From an uncultured Bacteroidales bacterium (GTDB taxonomy: Bacteria; Bacteroidota; Bacteroidia; Bacteroidales; UBA932): a stretch of DNA of 64,000 bases. Positions 26,612-36,308 of this stretch are shown here, one piece after another. Where the stretch lies: positions 1 through 64,000 of the forward strand of contig CALUTY010000010.1 in NCBI GenBank assembly GCA_944323825.1, read 5' to 3'. How positions within the stretch are numbered: the stretch's first letter is position 1; each line of letters starts with the position of its first letter. A model generated the notes under the pieces. That model was not told where the DNA came from and made no database searches. It saw nothing but the letters and a program-made list of their open reading frames with translations. Position numbers and translations under genes: made by a program.

Positions 26612-29236
26612 ATGAAAAATATGACTTCCAAAGAAATAAGACAGGCTTTCCTTGACTTTTTCGCTTCAAAGGGGCATGTCATAGTACCTTCGGCACCGAT
26701 GGTGGTAAAGAATGACCCGACGCTGATGTTCACCAACGCCGGAATGAATCAGTTCAAGGACTGGTTTCTCGGAAACAGCAAGCCGGCTCACAAGCGCGTG
26801 ACCGACAGTCAGAAATGCCTGAGGGTGAGCGGGAAGCACAACGACCTTGAAGAAGTGGGGCATGACTCCTACCATCATACCATGTTCGAGATGCTCGGAA
26901 ACTGGAGCTTCGGGGACTATTTCAAGAAAGAGGCGATAGCTTGGGCATGGGAACTTCTGACAGAAGTGTACGGGATAGACAAGGAAAGGCTCTACGCCAC
27001 AGTGTTCGAAGGAGATGCCGAGGACCATACCGAAATGGACGCCGAGGCATACGAGGAATGGAAGAAATACCTGCCGGAAGACAGGATACTGATGGGCAAC
27101 AGGCACGACAATTTCTGGGAGATGGGCGACACCGGACCATGCGGACCATGCAGCGAAATCCATGTGGACCTCAGAACGGACGAGGAGAGGGCTGCCCTGC
27201 CGGGGCGCGAACTTGTCAACAAGGGACATCACCTCGTGATAGAGATCTGGAACCTCGTGTTCATGCAGTTCAACCGCAAGGCCGACGGACACCTCGAACC
27301 GCTCCCGAACAAGAATGTGGACACCGGAATGGGTTTCGAAAGACTGTGCATGACGCTCCAGGGCAAGACCAGCAACTACGACACTGATGTCTTTACGGGA
27401 ATGATAGCCAAAATCGCCAGCCTCTCCGGACATGAATATCATGAATCTGAAAAGACCGAGGTGGCAATGAGGGTCATCGCCGACCACATCAGGGCCATAA
27501 GTTTCTCCATCGCCGACGGGCAGCTGCCGTCGAATGTGAAGGCCGGATATGTCATCAGGCGCATCCTGCGCAGGGCAGTACGCTATGGCTACACTTTCCT
27601 CGGCTTCAACGAGCCGTTCCTGTGCAGGCTCGTGGGCCAGCTCGTGGATGACATGGGAGAGTCCTATCCGGAGATAGCCAAGCAGCAGAAGATGATAGAA
27701 AAGGTGATACAGGAAGAGGAGATGGCTTTCCTCCGCACCCTCGACCGCGGCATCAAGCTGATGGACAACATAATGGTGAAATCCAAGGACACGAAGGTCA
27801 TCACAGGTGAAGATGCCTTCGTGCTCTATGACACATACGGCTTCCCTTTGGACCTGAGCGAACTTATAGCAGGGGAAAACGGATACAGGATAGACATAGA
27901 AGGCTTCGAGAAGGAGCTACAGAAGCAGAAGGAGAGGGCCCGCAACGCCACTGCCCTCGAATCGGGCGACTGGGTTGAATGCCACCCGTGCGACAATGTG
28001 GAGTTCATCGGATATGACTTCACCGAAACAGAAGGCGCCGTCCTCGCAAGACACCGCACCGTAAAAGCCAAGAACAAGGTCATGTACCAGCTCGTATTCG
28101 ACAGGACCCCGTTCTACGCAGAAATGGGAGGCCAGGTGGGAGACACCGGCTGGATAATGTCAGAAAGCGGAGAAAAGATACAGATAATCAATACCATAAA
28201 GGAGAATAACCTCACCATCCACATTGCGGAAAGGATACCGGAAGACTGTTCAGGGACCTTCTCCCTTCATGTGGACGCCGAAAGGAGGCGCAAGATTGAA
28301 AACAACCATACAGCGACACATCTCCTGCACAGGGCCCTCAGGGAAATTCTCGGCACTCATGTGGAACAGAAAGGTTCATTTGTTTCCCCGGACTATTTCA
28401 GGTTCGACTTCTCACACTTCGAGAAGCTGACCGACGAACAGACAGACCTTGTGGAAAGACGGGTGAACAGCCTTATCAGGGACAACAGCCCTCTGGAGGA
28501 AAACCGGTCCGCCACCATGGACGAGGCTAAGGCAATGGGAGCCATGGCGCTGTTCGGGGAAAAATACGGCGACAGGGTGAGAATCGTGAAATTCGGAGAT
28601 TCAGTGGAGCTCTGCGGAGGAACGCATGCGGCAGCCACAGGACAGCTGGGATTCTTCAAGATTGTATCCGAATCTGCCATAGCCGCCGGAGTCAGGAGGA
28701 TCGAGGCCACCACAGGATCCGCTGCAGAAGATGTCGTAGACGCAATGGAAAACATGTTCAGGGCTGCAAGGCTGCTGTTCAACAATACTCCTGACCTCGC
28801 CGCATCCATCAGGAAGCTCATCGAGGAGAACGAAGCCTTCAAGAAGGAAATCGAAGCTGTCGTGAAGGAGAAGACAGTCGCCCTCAAGAACGGGCTCATG
28901 GAAAAGAGCCGCCAGATGAACGGGGTGAATGTCGTCGTGTTTGACACTGCCATTGAGCCTGTCATGCTGAAGAATGCAGCTTTCATGCTCCAGAAGGAGA
29001 CCTCCAACATGGTGGTTGCCGGAGCCTTCGAATATGAGGGCAAGCCGCAGCTGCTTCTGATGTATTCACCTGACCTCGTGGAGGCAGGGCATAATGCGTC
29101 AAAGGACATAAAGGAAGCCGCAAAGGCCATCCAGGGAGGTGGAGGAGGACAGCCGGGGCTGGCTTCCGCAGGAGGGAAAAACAGCGCCGGACTCGGTGAA
29201 GCCCTCCGCACCATGCTGGAGCTTGCCACGAAATAG
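26612..29236 (+). CDS. alaS: Alanyl-tRNA synthetase
   Basis: An 874-residue class II synthetase that charges tRNA-Ala. The N-terminal catalytic core, the editing domain with HTATHLLH and the CGGTH zinc motif, and the C-terminal DHHA1 domain ending in the [10 protein letters not shown] region are all present and in order. Length is standard. It is followed after 24 bases by the lptF-fmt fusion gene. No T-box or attenuator is visible upstream. Confidence 0.97.
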   Translation: MKNMTSKEIRQAFLDFFASKGHVIVPSAPMVVKNDPTLMFTNAGMNQFKDWFLGNSKPAHKRVTDSQKCLRVSGKHNDLEEVGHDSYHHTMFEMLGNWSFGDYFKKEAIAWAWELLTEVYGIDKERLYATVFEGDAEDHTEMDAEAYEEWKKYLPEDRILMGNRHDNFWEMGDTGPCGPCSEIHVDLRTDEERAALPGRELVNKGHHLVIEIWNLVFMQFNRKADGHLEPLPNKNVDTGMGFERLCMTLQGKTSNYDTDVFTGMIAKIASLSGHEYHESEKTEVAMRVIADHIRAISFSIADGQLPSNVKAGYVIRRILRRAVRYGYTFLGFNEPFLCRLVGQLVDDMGESYPEIAKQQKMIEKVIQEEEMAFLRTLDRGIKLMDNIMVKSKDTKVITGEDAFVLYDTYGFPLDLSELIAGENGYRIDIEGFEKELQKQKERARNATALESGDWVECHPCDNVEFIGYDFTETEGAVLARHRTVKAKNKVMYQLVFDRTPFYAEMGGQVGDTGWIMSESGEKIQIINTIKENNLTIHIAERIPEDCSGTFSLHVDAERRRKIENNHTATHLLHRALREILGTHVEQKGSFVSPDYFRFDFSHFEKLTDEQTDLVERRVNSLIRDNSPLEENRSATMDEAKAMGAMALFGEKYGDRVRIVKFGDSVELCGGTHAAATGQLGFFKIVSESAIAAGVRRIEATTGSAAEDVVDAMENMFRAARLLFNNTPDLAASIRKLIEENEAFKKEIEAVVKEKTVALKNGLMEKSRQMNGVNVVVFDTAIEPVMLKNAAFMLQKETSNMVVAGAFEYEGKPQLLLMYSPDLVEAGHNASKDIKEAAKAIQGGGGGQPGLASAGGKNSAGLGEALRTMLELATK

Positions 29237-29260
29237 CCACACAGAAATGCCGCCGGAAGG

Positions 29261-31696
29261 ATGAAGAAACTCGACTCATTCATACTCAAGTCGTTCATAG
29301 GGCCGTTCTTTGCGGTTCTGCTGGTCGTTGTCTTCATTCTCATGATGCAGTTCCTGTGGCTCTACATTGACGAGCTTGTCGGGAAAGGACTGAGTATCAA
29401 GGTCATACTTGAATTTCTCGGATGGGGATGCGCCACACTGCTCCCCCTTTCCCTGCCTCTGGCCACGCTGCTCTCATCCATGATGACCCTCGGGACACTG
29501 GGCGAGAACAACGAACTGCTGGCCATCAAGGCGGCGGGCATCTCCCTCAAAAGGGTGCTCACTCCTCTGATGATAGCCTCGTTCATCATAAGCGTAGGCA
29601 CATTCTTCGCCACCAACAATCTTGTGCCGGTGGCGTACAACAAGATATTCACCCTCAGGGATGACATACTGAAGACCAAGGAGGAGATAAAGATTCCGAC
29701 CGGGACATTCTACGACGGCATCGAAGGCTACATAATGAGGGTGAACGCGAGAGACGAGGAGAGCGGCATGATGCATGACGTGATGGTGTACAACCACAAC
29801 GGCAACAAGGGGAACACAAGCCTTACCCTGGCGGATTCCGCCCTGATGAACATGTCCAAGGACAAGAGCTACCTCACCTTCATCCTGTACCACGGGGCCA
29901 ACTACGAGGAAACCAATACGAGAAAATACAGGGACACCACCCTGCAGCTCCAGAAAGTGGAGTTCGACCGGCAGGAAATGGTGATACCTCTTGAAAACTA
30001 TGCATTCCAGAAGTCCGATGAGACCAGGTTCGGCGACGAGGTGAAGTCCATGAACCTCAAGCAGCTCAGGCATGGTGAGGACTCCATCGGCAACCTCAGC
30101 CTTGACTCGAAGCTGGAGCATGTCAAACGGCTTCAGAGCAGCACGACACTGCTATACAACAGGCAGCTTGACACTTCCAGGAACCAGACAGCCACCATGC
30201 CGTTCAGCTTTGAAGGCTTCGGGGAATGGAACAGCATCGAAAGCGAAATACGGGCATACGAGAAGGCACTTTCACAGACCAATGAATACATCTCCACCCT
30301 CACCACTTTCGGCAGGGAAACATTCTACTATTCATACACTCTCAGGAGAATCGATGTGGAAAAGCTGAAGAAGTTTGCAGTGGCGATAGCCTGCTTCATA
30401 TTCTTCTTCATCGGCGCACCGCTCGGTGCCCTCATCAGGAAAGGAGGACTGGGCACCCCGGCCATCATCTCGGTGCTCTTCTTCGTGGCGTACTGGGTGA
30501 TAGACATCTCCGGGACAAAACTCGCCAATGACGGGGCCATCTCTGCCGCCGCCGGAGTCTTCATATCGTCATATGTGCTGTTCCCGATAGGCATCTTCCT
30601 CACCTGGAAGGCAATAAATGACTCGTCCATCTTCAGCACCGACAGCATGAAGACATGGTTCACAAAACTGAAAATGAAGATTATGACCAGGATAAAGAAA
30701 ACAAGGATAGTATATATGGGCACGCCTGAATTCGCTGTGGCTCCGCTGGATGAACTCATCCGCAAGGGATACCACATAGCAGGCGTCGTGACCGTGGCGG
30801 ACAAGGCGAGCGGAAGAGGGCTGAAGGTCAATGAAAGCGCAGTGAAGAAATATGCCGTGGAGCACGGGATTCCTGTGCTGCAGCCGGTGTCGCTGAAAGA
30901 CCCGGAATTCATTGCGGCATTGAAGGCATGGAAGCCTGACCTGTTCGTGGTGGTGGCCTTCCGCATGCTCCCGAAGGTTGTATGGGAAATACCGAGGCTC
31001 GGCACCTTCAACCTGCATGCCGCCCTGCTCCCTCAATACAGGGGCGCGGCTCCTATCAACTGGGCCATAATCAACGGGGAACATTTCTCCGGAGTGACCA
31101 CCTTCATGATAGATGAAGGCATGGACACCGGAAACATCATCCTCAGGGAACAGTGCAGGATATCCGACACCGACACCGCAGGCGACCTCCATGACAGGCT
31201 CATGGAACTCGGATCGAAGGCCGTCGTGCAGACAGTCGAGACCATAATAGACGGGCATGTCGAGCTCAAGTTCCAGAAGAGCTACATACAGGGCGATGAG
31301 GTGCTGAAACCTGCGCCTAAGCTCACCAAGGAGCTCTGCCACATAGTCTGGGACAGGAAGACGAAGGATATATACAATCTGATCCGGGGACTGAGCCCGT
31401 ATCCCGGAGCCTATACGGAGCTTGTCAAGGATGACAAGACCCTCCAGCTGAAGATATATGCCGGAGAAAAGCTCACACCGGAACAGCTGGGTACACTTCT
31501 TGCCGGAACAGGGAAGCCTGCGGAGGAAGGCATGGCTCCCGGCAACATCCTTTCCGACGGAAAGAGCTGGCTCGCCGTCACTACAGCCGACGGGGCCATA
31601 TCCCTGACGGACCTCCAGACAGCCGGAAAGAAGAGAATGAATGTCAGGGACTTCCTTGCAGGCTTCCGTGAGCCTGAAAGCTGGTCCCTGTCCTGA
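29261..31696 (+). CDS. LptF/LptG-family permease fused to methionyl-tRNA formyltransferase
   Basis: One uninterrupted 811-codon frame joins two unrelated proteins. Residues about 1-465 are a YjgP/YjgQ (LptF/G) permease of the LPS export ATPase: N-terminal membrane helices, a periplasmic jellyroll-like middle and three C-terminal helices. Residues about 480-811 are a complete Fmt, which formylates Met-tRNAi: YMGTPEF at the start, catalytic Asn584 and His586 in NLHAALLPQYRG, Asp622 in GMDTGN, and the C-terminal domain. Met475 could start Fmt alone, but no stop or new ribosome site separates the parts. Membrane tethering of Fmt would be unusual; internal initiation is the main alternative. Confidence 0.9.
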   Translation: MKKLDSFILKSFIGPFFAVLLVVVFILMMQFLWLYIDELVGKGLSIKVILEFLGWGCATLLPLSLPLATLLSSMMTLGTLGENNELLAIKAAGISLKRVLTPLMIASFIISVGTFFATNNLVPVAYNKIFTLRDDILKTKEEIKIPTGTFYDGIEGYIMRVNARDEESGMMHDVMVYNHNGNKGNTSLTLADSALMNMSKDKSYLTFILYHGANYEETNTRKYRDTTLQLQKVEFDRQEMVIPLENYAFQKSDETRFGDEVKSMNLKQLRHGEDSIGNLSLDSKLEHVKRLQSSTTLLYNRQLDTSRNQTATMPFSFEGFGEWNSIESEIRAYEKALSQTNEYISTLTTFGRETFYYSYTLRRIDVEKLKKFAVAIACFIFFFIGAPLGALIRKGGLGTPAIISVLFFVAYWVIDISGTKLANDGAISAAAGVFISSYVLFPIGIFLTWKAINDSSIFSTDSMKTWFTKLKMKIMTRIKKTRIVYMGTPEFAVAPLDELIRKGYHIAGVVTVADKASGRGLKVNESAVKKYAVEHGIPVLQPVSLKDPEFIAALKAWKPDLFVVVAFRMLPKVVWEIPRLGTFNLHAALLPQYRGAAPINWAIINGEHFSGVTTFMIDEGMDTGNIILREQCRISDTDTAGDLHDRLMELGSKAVVQTVETIIDGHVELKFQKSYIQGDEVLKPAPKLTKELCHIVWDRKTKDIYNLIRGLSPYPGAYTELVKDDKTLQLKIYAGEKLTPEQLGTLLAGTGKPAEEGMAPGNILSDGKSWLAVTTADGAISLTDLQTAGKKRMNVRDFLAGFREPESWSLS

Positions 31697-31707
31697 TATG
31701 GAACAAA

Positions 31708-32373
31708 ATGGGTAAGACAGCCGTCATCATCTGCAACGGGGAGTTCCCCTCGCGGGAATACCCGAGATATGTCATCCGCAACGCGGACCGCATAGTATGC
31801 TGCGACGGGGCCTTCGACAGGTTCATGAGGGCCTCGGAAAAGATATTCGGGGAAAAGAGGCTTCCCGATGCCGTGGTGGGAGACCTGGACTCCATCTCTG
31901 CAGGAAAGAGAAAGGCATACGGCGACCTCATCATACACGACCCGGATCAGGAAACCAACGACCAGACAAAGGCGTTCAGACATGTGCTTGCCGCATGGCC
32001 GGATGTGACGGAAATACACATTCTCGGGGCTACAGGGGCAAGGACGGACCACACGATAGGGAATGTATCCCTGCTCATGGAATATGCAAGGTCTTATGAT
32101 CTCGAAGCCAAAGGAATCACGGTGGACATCATCTCAGACCACGAAACCATCATCCCTGTCACTGACACAGTGGAGCTGCAGTGCGGGACAGGCCGCAGAA
32201 TTTCCATCTTCACCCCCGACAGCACCCTGCGTATCCGGTCGGAAGGACTGGAATGGCCCACAGACGGCGTAGTGTTCGACAACTGGTGGAAAGCCACCCT
32301 CAACAGAAGCTCCGAAGACACCGTAAAGCTCATATTCAGCCACAGGTCAATGGCTCTGATAATGATGGACTGA
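31708..32373 (+). CDS. Thiamine pyrophosphokinase
   Basis: A 221-residue enzyme converting thiamine and ATP to thiamine pyrophosphate. The catalytic-domain motifs CDGAF, VGDLDSI, NDQTKAF and GATGARTDH all occur in the expected order, followed by a small C-terminal beta domain that forms the active dimer. It starts 11 bases after the fusion gene, so alaS, lptF-fmt and this gene look like one transcription unit. No TPP riboswitch is visible. Confidence 0.92.
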   Translation: MGKTAVIICNGEFPSREYPRYVIRNADRIVCCDGAFDRFMRASEKIFGEKRLPDAVVGDLDSISAGKRKAYGDLIIHDPDQETNDQTKAFRHVLAAWPDVTEIHILGATGARTDHTIGNVSLLMEYARSYDLEAKGITVDIISDHETIIPVTDTVELQCGTGRRISIFTPDSTLRIRSEGLEWPTDGVVFDNWWKATLNRSSEDTVKLIFSHRSMALIMMD

Positions 32374-32413
32374 AATAACTGAAAATTTATTAGGAAAATC
32401 ATTATTTTAGTCA

Positions 32414-32421
32414 TATTTTTG
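32414..32421 (+). promoter_or_regulatory. Probable -7 box of the ilvA-ilvE unit
   Basis: TATTTTTG fits TAnnTTTG, 38 bases before the ilvA ATG, in an AT-rich stretch. No good -33 box and no leader peptide are seen. Confidence 0.5.
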
Positions 32422-32459
32422 TATATTATTGAAATAAAAACAATAAAAATATAAGCCAA

Positions 32460-33719
32460 ATGTCTGAAGAGAAATATTTCCCTGCCGTCAGTGACATCGA
32501 GACGGCAGAAACTGTGCTGGGAGAAATTCTCGAGCCGACACCGATGATGAGGAACAACAATCTTTCGGAAAAATACCAGGCGGATGTGTTCCTGAAAAGG
32601 GAGGACCTCCAGATCGTACGATCCTACAAGATACGCGGGGCATACAACAAGATACGTTCCCTCTCTCCTGACATCCTGAAATACGGAATAGTCTGCGCGA
32701 GCGCCGGCAACCATGCACAGGGAGTGGCCTTCTCCTGCAACAAGCTGCAGATAATGGGCTCCATATATATGCCGACCACCACACCGAAACAGAAGATAGA
32801 GCAGGTGAAGATGTTCGGACGGGAATACATTGACATTGTCCTCACCGGGGACACTTTCGATGCAGCCAACAATGCAGCCATTGACTATGCACGCAAGAGC
32901 GGAAAGACATTCATCCCGCCGTTCGATGACCCCAAGATCATTGAAGGACAGGGAACCATAGGATATGAGATGGTACAGCAGTGCAAGGAGCCTCTTGACT
33001 ATGTCTTCATCCCTATCGGAGGAGGAGGACTGGCATCCGGAGTGGGGGCATACCTGCGACAGTTGTGGCCGGATGTGAAGCTCATAGGCGTAGAGCCGGC
33101 AGGAGCCGCCTGCATGAAGACTGCCATCGAGAAGGGAGAGATCGTGGAGCTGGAGCACATAGACAAGTTTGTGGACGGGGCAGCCGTGAAGAAGGCCGGA
33201 GAATACACATACGAAATCTGCCGCCAGATTCTGGATGACATCATCCCCGTGCCGGAAGGAGCCGTATGTTCCACCATCATAGACATGTACAACAAGAGCG
33301 CGATAGTCGTCGAGCCGGCAGGAGCGCTTTCTGTGGCAGCCATGAGATTCTATGCAGACAAGATCAAAGGCAAGAGGGTGGGATGCATCGTCAGCGGCAG
33401 CAACAACGACATCACCAGAATGGAGGAAATCCGGGAAAAATCCCTGCTCTTTGAAGGTCTTAAGCACTATTTCATAGTGAACTTCCCTCAGAAGGCGGGG
33501 GCCATCCTCACTTTCGTAAGGGATGTGATAGGGCCGACAGACGACCTTGTCTACATCCAGTACATCAAAAAGACCAACAAGGAGGAAGGACCCGCCCTCA
33601 TCGGCATAGAGGTGTCCTCCAAGGAAGACTATCATGCGCTGATAAACAGGATGGAGGCTCATCACATCACATACGAATACATCAACGAGAACAACAAACT
33701 TTTTGAAATACTGATTTAA
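32460..33719 (+). CDS. ilvA: Threonine ammonia-lyase (threonine dehydratase)
   Basis: A 419-residue PLP enzyme that deaminates threonine to 2-oxobutanoate. The PLP lysine is Lys57 in SYKIRGA, the phosphate loop is SAGNHAQG (81-88) and the Gly-rich loop is at 187-190. A single C-terminal ACT-like domain (about 330-419) is present, as in the shorter isoleucine-regulated form. ilvE follows after 10 bases, which supports a biosynthetic role in isoleucine formation, though catabolic use is possible in a fermenter. Confidence 0.95.
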   Translation: MSEEKYFPAVSDIETAETVLGEILEPTPMMRNNNLSEKYQADVFLKREDLQIVRSYKIRGAYNKIRSLSPDILKYGIVCASAGNHAQGVAFSCNKLQIMGSIYMPTTTPKQKIEQVKMFGREYIDIVLTGDTFDAANNAAIDYARKSGKTFIPPFDDPKIIEGQGTIGYEMVQQCKEPLDYVFIPIGGGGLASGVGAYLRQLWPDVKLIGVEPAGAACMKTAIEKGEIVELEHIDKFVDGAAVKKAGEYTYEICRQILDDIIPVPEGAVCSTIIDMYNKSAIVVEPAGALSVAAMRFYADKIKGKRVGCIVSGSNNDITRMEEIREKSLLFEGLKHYFIVNFPQKAGAILTFVRDVIGPTDDLVYIQYIKKTNKEEGPALIGIEVSSKEDYHALINRMEAHHITYEYINENNKLFEILI

Positions 33720-33729
33720 TACAAATGCC

Positions 33730-34764
33730 ATGGCAAATATAGACTGGAGCAGACTCACATTTTCCTACACAAAGACGAACACCATCCTCCGCTGCACCTT
33801 CAGGGACGGCAAATGGGGAGAAGTGGAAAGCTTCACCGATGACGACATCAGGATCAGTTCATTTGCAGGCGCACTGCACTACAGCATCGAATGCTTCGAA
33901 GGGCTGAAAGCCTTCAGAGGCAAGGACGGCAAGGTACGCATATTCAGGCCGGACGAGAATGCGGCCAGGCTGCAGAGGTCGGCAAAATTCCTCGGCATAA
34001 AAGCCCCGTCCACGGAAATGTTCATAGAGATGTGCATACGGGCAGTGAAGGAGAACATTGATTTCCTGCCTCCGTACGGCACTCATGCTTCCCTTTATCT
34101 GAGGCCTACCCTGATAGGCATCAATCCGCAGCTCGGAGTGAATTCCTCAAAGGACTGCATGTTCATGATGCTGTGCTCTCCTGTGGGCGCATACACGGGA
34201 GGCAATCTCGAACCTATAAATGTGGTCATCGCCAGGAACTACGACAGGGCTGCGCCAAACGGATGCGGCTGCTACAAGCTCGGCGGAAACTATGCGGCGT
34301 CCCTCTACTCCTACAACCTTGCCCACAAGCAGGGCTACAAGGCTGTCCTTTATCTTGATCCGGCAGAAAAGAAGTACATAGACGAATTCAACTCCTCGAA
34401 TTTCTTCGCCATAAAGGGGAATTCATATATAACCCCTTTGTCGGATTCCATCCTCCCGTCCATCACCAACAAGTCGCTTGAAGCTGCAGCCAGATACTGC
34501 GGGATGGAAGTGGAGAGAAGGAAGGTCACGGTAGACGAACTGTCAAGCTTCGAGGAGGCCGGAGAATGCGGCACGGCAGTCGTGATCACCCCTGTATATC
34601 AGATCGACGACAAGCCTTTCCTTGAATCGGACGAAGTGACATCATATACTTTCGGCTCTAAGACCGAATGCGGACCGAAGAGCCTCCGGCTCTATAAAAT
34701 GATCACAGGCATCCAGTTCGGCGAAACCGAAGACCCGTTCGGATGGTGCGTGTTCGTGGAATAG
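33730..34764 (+). CDS. ilvE: Branched-chain amino acid aminotransferase
   Basis: A 344-residue class IV aminotransferase that interconverts the branched-chain amino acids and their keto acids. The PLP lysine is Lys183 in CYKLGGNYA, and the family motifs ECFEGLKAFR (54-63) and GECGTA near residue 279 are present. The length fits the longer group II enzymes, close to eukaryotic BCATs. It follows ilvA directly and ends at a strong bidirectional terminator. Confidence 0.95.
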   Translation: MANIDWSRLTFSYTKTNTILRCTFRDGKWGEVESFTDDDIRISSFAGALHYSIECFEGLKAFRGKDGKVRIFRPDENAARLQRSAKFLGIKAPSTEMFIEMCIRAVKENIDFLPPYGTHASLYLRPTLIGINPQLGVNSSKDCMFMMLCSPVGAYTGGNLEPINVVIARNYDRAAPNGCGCYKLGGNYAASLYSYNLAHKQGYKAVLYLDPAEKKYIDEFNSSNFFAIKGNSYITPLSDSILPSITNKSLEAAARYCGMEVERRKVTVDELSSFEEAGECGTAVVITPVYQIDDKPFLESDEVTSYTFGSKTECGPKSLRLYKMITGIQFGETEDPFGWCVFVE

Positions 34765-34776
34765 CAGACAAGAACC

Positions 34777-34826
34777 GGACATAAAAATATCCCCGCCACA
34801 GATGTGACGGGGATATTTTTATGTCC
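34777..34826. terminator. Bidirectional terminator between ilvE and the permease gene
   Basis: A perfect 19-base stem (34777-34795 with 34808-34826) with a 12-base loop. The A- and T-rich half of the stem gives a T-run in both directions. It serves the two convergent genes. Confidence 0.88.
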
Positions 34827-34829
34827 ATC

Positions 34830-36143
34830 TTATTTTTCAGCCGTCACCTTGGTCTTCTCCGCTCCCGGATCCTTGAATATCAGGGCGAAGAGGACGGCCA
34901 CCACAAGGGCATAGCCGGCAAAGATGTACCATGCTGCACTCCAGTTGCCTACGGTATATATGATGCCGTCCACCTCCGTCGGATATGTGAAATGGTTCAC
35001 TACCGCCTGCGCCCCTATCATCCCGATAGAGGCCCCTATCCCGTTGGTCATGAGCATGAACAGCCCTTGTGCACTGGAACGTATGTCCTCCGTGGTCCTG
35101 TCATTGACATAAAGGGAGCCGGAGATATTGAAGAAGTCGAACGCCACACCGTACACTATCATTGAAAGGATGAACATCCATACACCCGGCCCGGGATTCC
35201 CTGCCCCGAAAAGGCCGAACCGGAACACCCATGCCACCATGGCTATGAGCATGACCTTCTTGATGCCGAACCTTTTCATCACGAACGGTATAAGCAGAAT
35301 CCCCAAGGTTTCTGACACCTGGGATATGGATATGAGGGCATTGGCATTCTCTGCGCCGAAGGCCCCGGCATATTCAGGCATGGCCTTGAAACTTGTAATG
35401 AACGGGTTGGCATATCCGTTGGTGATCTGGAGCGCCACGCCGAGCATCATGGAAAATATGAAGAATACTGCCATGTTCCTGTCCTTGAACAGGGTGAAGG
35501 CCTTGAGTCCGAGGGCATCGGCAACGCCTTTCTTCTCTTTCGACGCCCTGACAGGACAGTTCGGAAGGGTGAAGGCATAAAGCATCAGCACAAGACCGAG
35601 CGCACCCGAGGTGAGGAACTGGTTGTAGGTGGACTGGAACTGCACACCGTCGGCATCACGCATGAAATTCACGAAGAGCATGCTGCAGATGAATCCGATT
35701 GTCCCGAATACCCTGATGGGAGGAAAATCCCTTACGGTATCGTAGCCGTTGTCCTCAAGAATGGTATAGGCGACAGAATTTGACAATGCGATGGTAGGCA
35801 TGAAAAATGCCACGCTCAGCGAATACAGAGGGAAAAGCACGCCGAATTCCACAGATGAACCGGCCGTCATCCCATAATATCCGGCCGCCAGCATGGCCAC
35901 TCCGGCTATCCCGTGACACAGGCTCAGGACCTTCTGTGCCGGCATGAGCTTGTCCGCCACAATCCCTATGAGGGCTGGCATGAATATGGACACTATGCCC
36001 TGCATGGAATAGAACCAGCCTATGTTTTCACCAAGTCCCGCCTTTCCGAGATAATTTCCCATAGAGGTAAGGTAAGCGCCCCAGATGGCAAACTGGAGGA
36101 AGTTCATTATGATCAGCCTGACGCGTACGGATTTGCTTTTCAT
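34830..36143 (-). CDS. Nucleoside:H+ symporter / sugar MFS permease
   Basis: A 437-residue major facilitator protein with about 12 membrane helices, closest to the NupG/XapB nucleoside symporter group (opening RLIIMNFLQFAIWGAYLTSMGNYL). Related Bacteroidota proteins are also annotated as sugar or xanthosine permeases, so nucleosides are likely but not certain. I take the ATG at 36143; upstream codons lie inside the promoter and 5' leader. It stands alone, convergent with ilvE. Confidence 0.87.
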   Translation of the reverse strand: MKSKSVRVRLIIMNFLQFAIWGAYLTSMGNYLGKAGLGENIGWFYSMQGIVSIFMPALIGIVADKLMPAQKVLSLCHGIAGVAMLAAGYYGMTAGSSVEFGVLFPLYSLSVAFFMPTIALSNSVAYTILEDNGYDTVRDFPPIRVFGTIGFICSMLFVNFMRDADGVQFQSTYNQFLTSGALGLVLMLYAFTLPNCPVRASKEKKGVADALGLKAFTLFKDRNMAVFFIFSMMLGVALQITNGYANPFITSFKAMPEYAGAFGAENANALISISQVSETLGILLIPFVMKRFGIKKVMLIAMVAWVFRFGLFGAGNPGPGVWMFILSMIVYGVAFDFFNISGSLYVNDRTTEDIRSSAQGLFMLMTNGIGASIGMIGAQAVVNHFTYPTEVDGIIYTVGNWSAAWYIFAGYALVVAVLFALIFKDPGAEKTKVTAEK

Positions 36144-36166
36144 GACATTGTTTTTTATGTGGCACA

Positions 36167-36197
36167 TGCCGGTTTTCCGGCAATGGAAACAAAGATA
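36167..36197 (-). promoter_or_regulatory. Probable permease promoter with a leader hairpin
   Basis: Minus-strand TATCTTTG (36190-36197) matches TAnnTTTG. Directly downstream, at the expected 5' end of the mRNA, is a perfect hairpin TGCCGG-AAAA-CCGGCA (36167-36182), either an operator or an mRNA-stabilising 5' stem-loop. Confidence 0.5.
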
Positions 36198-36263
36198 CAA
36201 GTATTTCTTCAACTTTCAGAACCTGTTCAATTTTTTTCGGCATAAATTTAAATACTTTCTTAC

Positions 36264-36271
36264 TATCTTTG
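36264..36271 (+). promoter_or_regulatory. Probable -7 box of the tgt-lptG unit
   Basis: TATCTTTG matches TAnnTTTG, 37 bases before the tgt ATG. The -33 region is weak. Confidence 0.5.
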
Positions 36272-36308
36272 AAGTTTGAAATTTTGTGAAAAACGGGAAC
36301 AATAGAGG

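Noticed and set aside
32374..32459. A leader peptide or attenuator before ilvA
   Set aside because: The 86 bases are AT-rich, without an open frame rich in Ile/Thr/Val codons and without competing hairpins.
32094..33758. A 554-residue minus-strand open frame opposite ilvA
   Set aside because: It is the antisense shadow of ilvA, TPK and ilvE codons; ilvA has all its catalytic motifs and good context.
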